The translations under genes were made by a program, and so were the position numbers. A stretch of 64,000 bases of DNA from Bacteroidales bacterium (GTDB lineage: Bacteria > Bacteroidota > Bacteroidia > Bacteroidales > F082): NCBI GenBank assembly GCA_016291135.1, contig JAEFAE010000002.1, positions 62,001-126,000 of the forward strand, read 5' to 3'. How positions within the stretch are numbered: position 1 is the stretch's first letter; each line of letters opens with the position of its first letter. Of this stretch, positions 25,876 through 33,418 are shown piece by piece. The notes beneath the pieces were generated by a model, which did not search any database, was not told the origin of the DNA, and saw nothing but the letters and a program-made list of their open reading frames with translations.

Positions 25876-26781
25876 ATGGAAATCCGTAAACTAGAGCAAA
25901 TGTTCGAGGTGTTGCGCAGCAAGCCCAAAAAACGCCTCGTGGCCGCGTATGCCAACGACGACCATACCATCTGTGCCGTCCATGCGGCTGTGAAAGAGGG
26001 TCTCATCGAAGCCACCCTGCTCGGCGACCAGGCCGTGATTGCCGAAGTGTGCAAGGCCGAGAACATCGACATCAACAGCTTCAAGGTCATCCATGAGCCT
26101 GTCGACGTGAAGGCTGCCGCCATGGCCTGCGACCTCATCAACGCCGGTGAAGCCGACATCCTCATGAAAGGCCTGTTGCCGACCGACAAGTACATGCGTG
26201 CCATCCTCAACAAGGAACGTGGCCTCTGCCCGCCCAATGTGACCTTGGCCCATGTCGCCGTCATCGAGAACCCCAACTACCACAAGCTCATGGTGGCTTC
26301 CGACTGTGCCATCATCCCCTTGCCTGACCTCAAGCAGAAACAGCAGCTGCTCAAGTATGTCACCGACGTGGCCAAGAAACTGGGCGTGGAATGCCCCAAG
26401 GTGGCCATGATCACCGCCACAGAGCAGATGAGCGCCGGCATCCCGGCCTGCGTCGACGCCGCCATCATCGCCAAGATGAATGAACGCGGCCAGATCAAGG
26501 GCTGTGTGGTGGAAGGCCCCATCAGCCTCGACCTCGCCACCGACGCCGAGACCGCAGCCATCAAGGGCATGAAGAACCCCGTGGCGGGCGATGCCGACTG
26601 CCTCGTGTTCCCCAACCTCGAAGCCTCCAACGTGTTCTACAAGTGCTGCACCAAGTTCGACAAGAGCGAAGTCGGTGCCATGCTCATGGGTGCCAAGGTG
26701 CCTTGCGTGCTGAGCTCCCGTGGCGACACCTCCAAGACGAAGCTCTATTCCATCGCACTCGCAGCCATGATGGCAAAGTAA
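25876..26781 (+). CDS. ptb: phosphate butyryltransferase
   Basis: 301 residues from the ATG at 25876 (MEIRKLEQM); the earlier in-frame start lies inside the leader repeat. The phosphotransacetylase/phosphotransbutyrylase fold shows ADILMKGLLPTDKYMRAIL, PNVTLAHVAVIE, TATEQMSAGIPACVDAAI, GPISLDLATD and CLVFPNLEASNVFYK. It converts butyryl-CoA and phosphate to butyryl phosphate and CoA. The kinase gene follows 30 bp downstream, so the pair forms the classical Ptb-Buk route and separates it from acetate-forming Pta. Confidence 0.92.
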   Translation: MEIRKLEQMFEVLRSKPKKRLVAAYANDDHTICAVHAAVKEGLIEATLLGDQAVIAEVCKAENIDINSFKVIHEPVDVKAAAMACDLINAGEADILMKGLLPTDKYMRAILNKERGLCPPNVTLAHVAVIENPNYHKLMVASDCAIIPLPDLKQKQQLLKYVTDVAKKLGVECPKVAMITATEQMSAGIPACVDAAIIAKMNERGQIKGCVVEGPISLDLATDAETAAIKGMKNPVAGDADCLVFPNLEASNVFYKCCTKFDKSEVGAMLMGAKVPCVLSSRGDTSKTKLYSIALAAMMAK

Positions 26782-26811
26782 ACGGAAGTTGAAAACGGAA
26801 AACCAATCACT

Positions 26812-27885
26812 ATGGCATATAAAATCTTAACCATCAATCCTGGTTCGACCTCTACCAAGATCGCCGTCTTCGAAGGCGAAGAACAGGTCTTCAAGAAGAA
26901 CATCAAGCACTCAGCCGAAGAGGTCGCCAAATACGACCGCATCGCCGATCAGAAGCCCTTCCGTACCGAGGTCATCCTCAACGAGCTTAAGGAGGCGGGC
27001 ATCAACATCAAGGAGATGACGTGTCTGGTAGGCCGTGGTGGACTGATGCACCCGCTCACCTCGGGCGTCTATGAGGTCAACGAACGAATGATTCAAGACC
27101 TAACTTCGGGTGTCTACGGCGAACATGCCTCCAACCTGGGTGGCCTCATCGCCAACGACATCGCCAAGGAGATCGGTGTGAAGGCGTATATCGCGGATCC
27201 CGTCGTCGTCGATGAGATGGACGAGGTGGCCCGTTACTCCGGACACCCGCTCTTCCCGCGTATCTCCATCTTCCATGCCCTCAACCAGAAGATCATCGCC
27301 CGTCAGCTGGCCAAGGATCTCGGCCGTAAGTACGAAGACATGAACATCATCGCCATCCACCTCGGTGGCGGCATCTCCGTGAGTGCCCACAAACACGGCC
27401 GGGTGGTCGATACCAACAACGCCCTTAACGGCGACGGTCCCTTCACCCCGGAGCGCGCTGGCGCCTTGCCGGCAGGTTTTCTCGTGGACGCCTGCTTCAG
27501 CGGCAAGTACACCAAGAAGGAGATCGGCCAGATGCTGAAAGGCAAAGGCGGCTTCGTCGCCTACCTCGGCACCAACGACGCCTTGGAGGTGGAGAATGCC
27601 GTCAAGGCCGGCAACAAGGAGTGGGAGAAGGTCTATAAGGCCATGGCCTACCAGGTGGCCAAGGAAGTCGGCGGCCTGGCTGCTTCGGCCATGAGCATGG
27701 ACGTGGATGCCATTTTCCTCACCGGCGGCATGGCCTACGACAAGACTTTCTGCGGCATGGTCAAGGAGCATGTGCAGAAGATCGCCCCGGTGTATGTGTA
27801 TCCTGGCGAAGACGAGATGAAGGCCCTGGCCCTCAACGGTCTCATGGTCCTCAACGGCGAGACCGACGTCAAGGTCTATCAATGA
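26812..27885 (+). CDS. buk: butyrate kinase
   Basis: 357 residues, the family length. ASKHA fold: LTINPGSTSTKIAVFEG (phosphate 1), RGGLMHPLTSGVYEVN, HPLFPRISIFHALNQK, IAIHLGGGISVSAHKHGRVVD, GPFTPERAGALPAG and IFLTGGMAYD (adenosine). It transfers the phosphate of butyryl phosphate to ADP, yielding ATP and butyrate. It is co-transcribed with ptb. Branched-chain acyl phosphates could also be used. Confidence 0.94.
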   Translation: MAYKILTINPGSTSTKIAVFEGEEQVFKKNIKHSAEEVAKYDRIADQKPFRTEVILNELKEAGINIKEMTCLVGRGGLMHPLTSGVYEVNERMIQDLTSGVYGEHASNLGGLIANDIAKEIGVKAYIADPVVVDEMDEVARYSGHPLFPRISIFHALNQKIIARQLAKDLGRKYEDMNIIAIHLGGGISVSAHKHGRVVDTNNALNGDGPFTPERAGALPAGFLVDACFSGKYTKKEIGQMLKGKGGFVAYLGTNDALEVENAVKAGNKEWEKVYKAMAYQVAKEVGGLAASAMSMDVDAIFLTGGMAYDKTFCGMVKEHVQKIAPVYVYPGEDEMKALALNGLMVLNGETDVKVYQ

Positions 27886-27903
27886 TCCTTGCCCTGCCGG
27901 CAC

Positions 27904-28054
27904 GCACCCCATCGGGGTGCCCTGTCGGTATCACCCCGTTGGGGTGGAATATCGGAACCACCCCGTCGGGGTGGAATATCGGTAGCCCACGGTCGTACCG
28001 TGGGGGAAAGGATATCGGATCGTCAACGCACCCCATCGGGGTGCCCTGTCGGTA
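27904..28054. repeat. array of GC-rich palindromic hairpins (REP-like)
   Basis: Five hairpins in 150 bp: GCACCCC-atc-GGGGTGC at 27904-27920 and 28028-28044, CACCCC-gtt-GGGGTG at 27932-27946, CACCCC-gtc-GGGGTG at 27959-27973 and CCCACGGT-cgt-ACCGTGGG at 27986-28004. The 27-bp unit starting at 27904 recurs unchanged from 28028. Connecting segments repeat ATATCGG. No gene. A related unit, GCACCCC-tagc-GGGGTGC, is at 32383-32400. Confidence 0.85.
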
Positions 28055-28073
28055 CCGAGGGTAGAAAACCCTG

Positions 28074-28112
28074 AATAAAAAAAGACGCCACATCATGTGG
28101 CGTCTTTTTTTC
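28074..28112. terminator. bidirectional Rho-independent terminator
   Basis: GACGCCACA at 28084-28092, loop TCA, TGTGGCGTC at 28096-28104, flanked by A and T runs. It serves the buk side (+) and the lipoprotein gene (-). Confidence 0.88.
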
Positions 28113-28131
28113 ATGACCGATGCTGCAAAAA

Positions 28132-28698
28132 TCATTCTGCCTCTTCGCTGAACATCTCGTCGAGCAACGACTGGACGTCTTGGAAGCGCTGGTTGAGTTC
28201 AGGTTGAACGTTGTCGTAATCGGCAAACAGCTCCAGCTCGTCGTAGGCGTTTTCAACGTCTTCGATCATGCTGTCATCGAAGTCTTCGCCCGCGATGTAC
28301 TTTTCGTACAAAGCCTTGACGGCCTTCTCAAAACGATCCACGATGGGCGTCAGGAATTCGCTGGATTTCTCACCCTCGATCTTGTTGTAGGCCGAGGCGC
28401 GTTCGTACATGTACTCATACAAAGCCTCGTTCTCTTCGGCGCTCATGGCGAGGAAGTTGCCTTCACCGTCGGTTTCGTATTTGGTCACGAGTTCGGAGAG
28501 GAAGTCGGTCTTCTTCTCTTCGAAGTTGTTGAAGAACTTCATGAAGTCTTCCGCATTGGTGATGGCTTTGACGTCCGTTTCAGCTTGGGCGAAGAAAGCG
28601 TCGGTGGCTTTCATGATGGCCTCTTTGGGGTTTTTGGTGCAGGAAGCCAGCAGGAAGCATCCGACAAAGGCCATGGCGATAAGCGTAAATTTTTTCAT
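28132..28698 (-). CDS. acidic helical lipoprotein
   Basis: 188 residues; signal peptide with lipobox LASC (Cys20). The mature part is strongly acidic and almost wholly helical (AMSAEENEALYEYMYERAS, YDELELFADYDN), with no recognised domain. Likely an envelope lipoprotein of unknown role, perhaps a binding or chaperone-like helix bundle. A minus-strand -7 motif lies at 28748-28755. Confidence 0.72.
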   Translation of the reverse strand: MKKFTLIAMAFVGCFLLASCTKNPKEAIMKATDAFFAQAETDVKAITNAEDFMKFFNNFEEKKTDFLSELVTKYETDGEGNFLAMSAEENEALYEYMYERASAYNKIEGEKSSEFLTPIVDRFEKAVKALYEKYIAGEDFDDSMIEDVENAYDELELFADYDNVQPELNQRFQDVQSLLDEMFSEEAE

Positions 28699-28747
28699 GA
28701 TGATTTGATTTTGAATTATTTAATTGTATTTGATAGGTTTCTGCCGG

Positions 28748-28755
28748 CAAAATTA
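28748..28755 (-). promoter_or_regulatory. -7 promoter motif TAATTTTG (acidic lipoprotein)
   Basis: TAnnTTTG match 49 bp upstream of the ATG at 28698, between it and the nitroreductase gene. Confidence 0.5.
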
Positions 28756-28762
28756 AAAAAAA

Positions 28763-29401
28763 TCACAATAACAAGCCATCCAAAGTTATTTTTGGCACAT
28801 ATTGTATGCCTTGTCCATCGCGATAATACGCCTTGTCGTCGTCCGGACCGATGGGTTTGAGACGGATGGTCTCCTTGCCTTTGCCGATGGCCAAGATCAA
28901 CAGCGGCTCGTAGGGAAGGTCGAATGCCTCGGTGACCTTGGCCTTGTTGAAGGCCCCAATCATGATGCCGTTGAGTCCCATCTCGGTGGCTTTCAGCAGC
29001 ATGCTTTGTGCGGCGATGCCCAAGTCGATGTCGACGAACTTGTTCTCGGGGAGGGTGGTGCAGATGATGATGAAGGCCTCAGGCTCGGTGCCCGGGAAGG
29101 GGAGGTGCAGCTCGGGCAGCAGTCCGCCGAGTTTCATGTTTTGGACGATGTGTTCCGCTCCCGTCTCTTTGGTGACGAGCTTGAATCGGAGCGCCTGCTG
29201 GTTCTTGGCGGAGGCGATCTTGGTGTTCACCGCCACGATGCGTTCCAGCATCTCCCGTTTCACCTCAAAGCTCTTGTCGTAGCCTCGATAGCTACGGTTT
29301 TTTTCCATCAGCGTCTCTAGCGAGACATGTTTCACGACGGTCTTCTTGGCGCCTCGGCCAAAGACTTCGTCGTATCGCTTTTCCAAATATCCGTCGGCCA
29401 T
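28763..29401 (-). CDS. nitroreductase-family flavoprotein
   Basis: 212 residues, no signal peptide. Nitroreductase landmarks: ETLMEKNRSYRGYDKSF (the R-S/R-R-Y start), ASAKNQQALRFKLVT (FMN contact), DIDLGIAAQSMLLKATEMGLNGIMIGAF, and LLILAIGKGKET. It should bind FMN and reduce an unidentified substrate with NAD(P)H. The opening helix differs from the shorter typical members. It stands alone; no promoter motif is clear. Confidence 0.88.
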   Translation of the reverse strand: MADGYLEKRYDEVFGRGAKKTVVKHVSLETLMEKNRSYRGYDKSFEVKREMLERIVAVNTKIASAKNQQALRFKLVTKETGAEHIVQNMKLGGLLPELHLPFPGTEPEAFIIICTTLPENKFVDIDLGIAAQSMLLKATEMGLNGIMIGAFNKAKVTEAFDLPYEPLLILAIGKGKETIRLKPIGPDDDKAYYRDGQGIQYVPKITLDGLLL

Positions 29402-29480
29402 TTGTCAGTTTTTCAATTCATTTCCAAACGGCGAAAATACCAAATAATTCCGTTCCCTTCTTGACAAACGAAAGAAAACG

Positions 29481-29488
29481 TATCTTTG
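29481..29488 (+). promoter_or_regulatory. -7 promoter motif TATCTTTG (metal uptake pair)
   Basis: Perfect consensus only 5 bp before the GTG at 29493, so either the leader is nearly absent or translation starts further in. Confidence 0.5.
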
Positions 29489-29492
29489 CATC

Positions 29493-29960
29493 GTGAAAAA
29501 TAGAAGATTGCTGAAGATCGGATCTCTGTTGATGGCGCTCTATGTGCTGTTTGTGACGCTCGACCTGAACGTTCACTTCCACTATTGCTTGGAGGACCAT
29601 CAAGTCACGAGTAGCTTCGGCGATGCCTCGGAACAATGTGGGCATTGTTTCGGACACCACCACCATGAGGCCCATCGGACCGTTGCGGAGGGTGGCGTGT
29701 TGCATTTCGAGGCCAAATGTTGTTGCGAGGATTTCGACAGTGAAATAGCTTTCGAGGATGCTTTTACCTTTTCCACACCAACATCGTTGACGGCCTATCT
29801 GCCCGTCACGATGATGACGGCGATGCGCGATATCCTTTTTGACAAGGATGGGATGCCGTCGTTCCGTTGTTTCTTTTGGGAGAAGACATCCTATCTGTTA
29901 ACGGGCCGTTTGAAGACGATTTTCTATTCCCATCTCAAGCTCAATCCACTGGTTTTCTGA
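29493..29960 (+). CDS. HYC_CC_PP-type small secreted protein
   Basis: 155 residues from the GTG at 29493; an alternative is the ATG at 29532, but that loses the basic start KNRRLLK needed for export. The signal or anchor helix is followed by HFHYCLEDHQ, a His/Cys-rich patch CGHCFGHHHHEAH and KCCCEDF. These fit a family in Bacteroidota named for HYC and CC motifs, which occurs next to metal-related TonB receptors. The Cys and His clusters suggest metal binding at the envelope; that is inference. It is followed by a TonB receptor on the same strand. Confidence 0.72.
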   Translation: MKNRRLLKIGSLLMALYVLFVTLDLNVHFHYCLEDHQVTSSFGDASEQCGHCFGHHHHEAHRTVAEGGVLHFEAKCCCEDFDSEIAFEDAFTFSTPTSLTAYLPVTMMTAMRDILFDKDGMPSFRCFFWEKTSYLLTGRLKTIFYSHLKLNPLVF

Positions 29961-30061
29961 TGGATCGGTCTGCCAGGCCGATCAGTTGCGCGTCCTAGGC
30001 TACGGCCCGGGAACCCTCTTGTTTAATAAACGCCCTGTTAGGGCAATAATCAGATAACATC
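29961..30061. repeat. hairpin-rich intergenic segment before the TonB receptor
   Basis: About 100 bp, no gene. It contains the stem GATCGG/CCGATC near the left end, the near-palindromic CCTAGG/GGCCCGGG stretch, and GCCCT-gtt-AGGGC on the right. The mosaic look resembles the repeat arrays at 27904 and 32342. It may attenuate the transcript between the two coding regions. Confidence 0.5.
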
Positions 30062-32314
30062 ATGAAAACCATTAAAATACTTATAATCATATCCTTATTG
30101 TCTTTCGTGGCGAAAGGTCTTGCCCAAAACGTTATCGAAGGTACTGTTTACGAAGAAGTGAACGGCAAAAAACAACCGCTTCAAGGGGCCAATGTCTATT
30201 GGAAGATCGCCAACGTGGGTACGGTCACCGATGAGCACGGCCATTATAGCATCGAAATTCATCCCACTTACAAATGCTTGGTGTTCAGTTTTGTGGGCTA
30301 TGAGAACGACACCGTGCACCACATGGCAACGCCCCAACACTACGACCATGTCATGACCACGCCCCTTACGTTGAGCGAGGTGGAGGTGGCCGCCCGTCAG
30401 AAGGCGCAGTTTGTCTCCTCGTTGGAAGCCCATCATGTGGAGCATATCACCGGCGAGGCCTTGCGTCGCTGCGCTTGCTGCAGCCTCGCCGAGAGCTTCG
30501 AGACGAATGCCTCGGTCGACGTGGCCTACGCCGATGCGGTCACGGGCGCCAAGCAGATCGAGCTGCTCGGTCTGAGTGGGCTCTATACCCAGATGATGAC
30601 CGAAAACATGCCCAACTTCAGGGGGTTGGCCGCGGCCTTTGGGTTGGGGTATGTGCCCGGCACCTGGATGCGCGGCATCTCGGTCTCCAAGGGCGCCTCT
30701 TCGGTGCGCAACGGCTACGAGTCCATCAGCGGCCAAATCAATGTCGACTTCAAGGAACCACAGGAAGACCATGCCGAAAAGGTGTTCATCAACGGGTTCG
30801 TCAACACCATGGCGATGACGGAGCTGAACTTCAACGCCCGTCTCAACGTCGGGGAACGCGATGGCCTCCTGCTGTTGGGCCATGTGGGCTTCAACCCCAT
30901 GAAAATGGATGGCAACGGGGATGGCTTCCTCGATGATCCTGTTACCAGCCAATACAGTGTCTTCTTGCGCTACAACCATCCCAACACGGGCCATTTTGGC
31001 TGCAAGCTCGGCGTGAAGGCCTTGAAGGAGAACCGTTTGAGCGGCCAGATGGATTTCGACCCCGCCCACCGTCTCGACGAAGGCTACGGTCTCTATGGCA
31101 TCGGAATCAACACGGAACGCTATGAGGCTTTTGCCAAGACAGGCTTCATCTTCGACCGTCCCGAGACCAGCCTCGGCATCCAGCAGCAGGTGACCTATCA
31201 CAAGATGAATTCCTATTTCGGCCTCGCCGACTACGATGCCACCCAGCTCTCCTACTATGCCAACCTGCTGTTCGACTCCTATATCGTCAACGACCACCAC
31301 AAGTATTCGTTGGGTGCCAGCTATTCCTACGACCGCTACAACGAGCAACAGAATTTCCTGCCCACGACCCAGGAGACCACGCCCCAGTATCGGGTGGAGC
31401 AGGTGCCGGGTGCCTTTGCGGAATATGTGTTCAGCGACAACCACCATTGGACGGCGATTGCGGGTTTCCGTGCCGACTACAACACCTATTACGACAAGCT
31501 GTTCTACACCCCGCGCCTGCATGTGCGTTTCCGTGGGCATGACGAGTTGGCCATACGCCTCTCGGCTGGCAAAGGCTATCGCTCGCCCAATGTCTTGGCG
31601 GAGAACGCCACCATGTTGGCTTCGTCGCGGGCCATCCGTTTTCTCGAGACCCCGAAGATGGAGGAGGCCTGGAACTACGGCGTGAACCTCTCCAAGCATT
31701 TCCATGTGGGGGAGAAGGAGGTCCAGCTCCTGTTCGATGCCTACCGTACCGACTTCGTCAACCAGATCGTCCTCGACCGCGACGCCGATGCCCATGAGAT
31801 CCGGATCTACAACCTCGACGGCCGGTCCTTCTCCAACTGTGCCCAGGTGCAGGTGGACTATGAGCTGTTCCGCAATTTCGACCTGTCGGCGGCCTTCCGC
31901 TATACCGATGTCCGGATGACGATCAACGATACCTTGCGCGAGAAGCCTTTCGTAAACCGTTACAAGGGACTGCTCACCCTGTCGTATGCGCCGGGCACCT
32001 GGCAGTTCGACCTCATCACCCAGTTCAACGGCGACAGCCGCATCCCCGACCTCAGCGGCAACGCCACCGCCGTGGCCGACGGCCAGGTGCTGGAACGTTC
32101 CCCCTTCCATGTCATCATGAATGCCCAGGTCACCAAGAAACTGGGGGCACACTGGGAGCTCTATGCCGGCGGTGAGAACCTCACCAACTACAAACAGTCG
32201 CATCCCATCGTAGCGGCCTCCGAGCCCTTTGGTCCCGATTTCGACGCGGCCATGGTGTGGGGTCCGCTGAGTGGCATCAGAGGCTATTTTGGATTCCGGT
32301 TCCAGGTGAAATAA
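30062..32314 (+). CDS. TonB-dependent receptor, metal-type
   Basis: 750 residues. Signal peptide, then a carboxypeptidase-regulatory-like domain (EGTVYEEVNGKKQPLQGANV, TVTDEHGHYSIE, LVFSFVGYENDTV), then the plug (ARQKAQFVSSLEAHHVEHITGE, ACCSLAESFETNASVDVAY, KQIELLGLSG, GTWMRGISVSKGASSV) and a beta-barrel ending in FGFRFQVK. The RRCACCSLAESFETN region with paired Cys is a hallmark of one Bacteroidota receptor branch linked to cation uptake. With the His/Cys protein upstream it suggests metal or metallophore import at the outer membrane. The substrate is not shown. Confidence 0.88.
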   Translation: MKTIKILIIISLLSFVAKGLAQNVIEGTVYEEVNGKKQPLQGANVYWKIANVGTVTDEHGHYSIEIHPTYKCLVFSFVGYENDTVHHMATPQHYDHVMTTPLTLSEVEVAARQKAQFVSSLEAHHVEHITGEALRRCACCSLAESFETNASVDVAYADAVTGAKQIELLGLSGLYTQMMTENMPNFRGLAAAFGLGYVPGTWMRGISVSKGASSVRNGYESISGQINVDFKEPQEDHAEKVFINGFVNTMAMTELNFNARLNVGERDGLLLLGHVGFNPMKMDGNGDGFLDDPVTSQYSVFLRYNHPNTGHFGCKLGVKALKENRLSGQMDFDPAHRLDEGYGLYGIGINTERYEAFAKTGFIFDRPETSLGIQQQVTYHKMNSYFGLADYDATQLSYYANLLFDSYIVNDHHKYSLGASYSYDRYNEQQNFLPTTQETTPQYRVEQVPGAFAEYVFSDNHHWTAIAGFRADYNTYYDKLFYTPRLHVRFRGHDELAIRLSAGKGYRSPNVLAENATMLASSRAIRFLETPKMEEAWNYGVNLSKHFHVGEKEVQLLFDAYRTDFVNQIVLDRDADAHEIRIYNLDGRSFSNCAQVQVDYELFRNFDLSAAFRYTDVRMTINDTLREKPFVNRYKGLLTLSYAPGTWQFDLITQFNGDSRIPDLSGNATAVADGQVLERSPFHVIMNAQVTKKLGAHWELYAGGENLTNYKQSHPIVAASEPFGPDFDAAMVWGPLSGIRGYFGFRFQVK

Positions 32315-32341
32315 GAACCCCCAAGGGGATCCTGTCGGGAG

Positions 32342-32371
32342 CCTGGGGTGGCGCCGTTGCGCCACCCCAGG
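32342..32371. repeat. perfect 13-bp stem-loop
   Basis: CCTGGGGTGGCGC at 32342-32354, loop CGTT, GCGCCACCCCAGG at 32359-32371. It lies between the convergent TonB receptor and ROK genes. There is no T run, so it is not a simple terminator, but it could block both converging transcripts. Confidence 0.75.
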
Positions 32372-32382
32372 CCACCAAGAGC

Positions 32383-32400
32383 GCACCCCTAGCGGGGTGC
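32383..32400. repeat. GCACCCC-tagc-GGGGTGC hairpin over the ROK stop codon
   Basis: Same palindrome family as the array at 27904-28054, here covering the last codons of the ROK kinase gene. Confidence 0.65.
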
Positions 32401-33345
32401 CTTGGTCAGCGCTGCCGCGCCCAGGATGGCGGCTTCGTTGCCGGGAAGCTCCGAAACCCGGATCTCCACGCTTCCTTTGAAGACAAAGCAGAGATTCTTC
32501 TCGAACGACTCGCGCACCGGTCTCAGCAGCACCTCGCCGGCTTTCACCGGGCCGCCCATGAGGAAGATGGCCTCGGGGCTGCTGAACGCGACGGCGTTGG
32601 CCATCGCCAAGCCGAGCCATTGTCCGGTCCGCTCAAAGATCATCAACGCCAAGGGATCGCCCGCGTTGGCGGCGTCGCCTACATGTTTGCTGGTCAGCTC
32701 CTCCCGGGTCATCTGAGCCAGAGGTCCGTCATATTCGGGATGCTCGGCCAACACTTTCAACGCCGTGGCACGGATGCCCGTTGCCGAGGCGTAGGTCTCC
32801 AAACAGCCCTTGCGACCACAGCCGCATTGACGGCCGTTGGGATCCATGATCACGTGTCCCAACTCACCGGCGTTGCCCGTCTTGCCATGCAGCAGCTTGC
32901 CGTCGATGACGATGCCGGTGCCCACGCCGGTGCCCAGCGTGAAGGTGATGAAGTTCTTCATCCCCTTGGCGCCTCCGTACACCAGCTCGCCATAAGCGGC
33001 GGCGTTGGCGTCGTTCGACACGGTTACGGGTACATCCAGATGTTCGTGTACCAAGGCGTTCAAGTCGGTGGTGCCCCTGAAGTTCAGGTTCGTGGCGTTG
33101 TCGATGCAGCCGGTGTAGTAGTTGCCCATCGGGGCGGCGATGCCGATGCCGTCGATGGTGCGCACCTTTTCTTCGGCCATCATGGTTTCGATGGCCTTGC
33201 AGATGTCGGCCACGTAGATGCGGGCATCGTAATACTTGCCGGTAGGCAGGTTCTTTCTTGCAATGCAGTAGCCGTCGGCGCTCACCAACCCGATGTCGGT
33301 GTTGGTTCCGCCGATGTCGATTCCAATAGAATAGGTATTCATCAT
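32389..33345 (-). CDS. ROK-family sugar kinase (glucokinase-like)
   Basis: 318 residues (ATG at 33345 or the next one at 33342). ASKHA start SIGIDIGGTNTDIGLV, then GIGIAAPMGN, VPVTVSNDANAAAYGE, FITFTLGTGVGTGIVIDGK, GNAGELGHVIMDPNGRQCGCGRKGCLETYAS, which carries the ROK zinc-binding H...C-x-C...C site, and GGPVKAGEVLL. It most likely phosphorylates glucose or a related sugar; the ROK family also holds repressors, but there is no N-terminal HTH here. Confidence 0.9.
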   Translation of the reverse strand: MMNTYSIGIDIGGTNTDIGLVSADGYCIARKNLPTGKYYDARIYVADICKAIETMMAEEKVRTIDGIGIAAPMGNYYTGCIDNATNLNFRGTTDLNALVHEHLDVPVTVSNDANAAAYGELVYGGAKGMKNFITFTLGTGVGTGIVIDGKLLHGKTGNAGELGHVIMDPNGRQCGCGRKGCLETYASATGIRATALKVLAEHPEYDGPLAQMTREELTSKHVGDAANAGDPLALMIFERTGQWLGLAMANAVAFSSPEAIFLMGGPVKAGEVLLRPVRESFEKNLCFVFKGSVEIRVSELPGNEAAILGAAALTKAPR

Positions 33346-33389
33346 AAGTCAATCCTGTTTAGGAGTTGCTAAAATAAAAAGAAAAACGT

Positions 33390-33397
33390 TACCTTTG
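33390..33397 (+). promoter_or_regulatory. -7 promoter motif TACCTTTG (Sel1 lipoprotein operon)
   Basis: TAnnTTTG match 22 bp upstream of the ATG at 33419. Confidence 0.6.
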
Positions 33398-33418
33398 CCC
33401 CATCAATGCAGTGATGCC

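Noticed and set aside
27904-28054. possible CRISPR array
   Set aside because: Repeats are palindromes of differing length without unique spacers of even size, and there are no cas genes.
27882-28135. small ORFs on both strands over the hairpin array
   Set aside because: They exist only because the palindromes lack stop codons; no independent support.
30095-32620. 841-residue minus-strand ORF
   Set aside because: Antisense shadow of the TonB receptor; no domains and no start signal.
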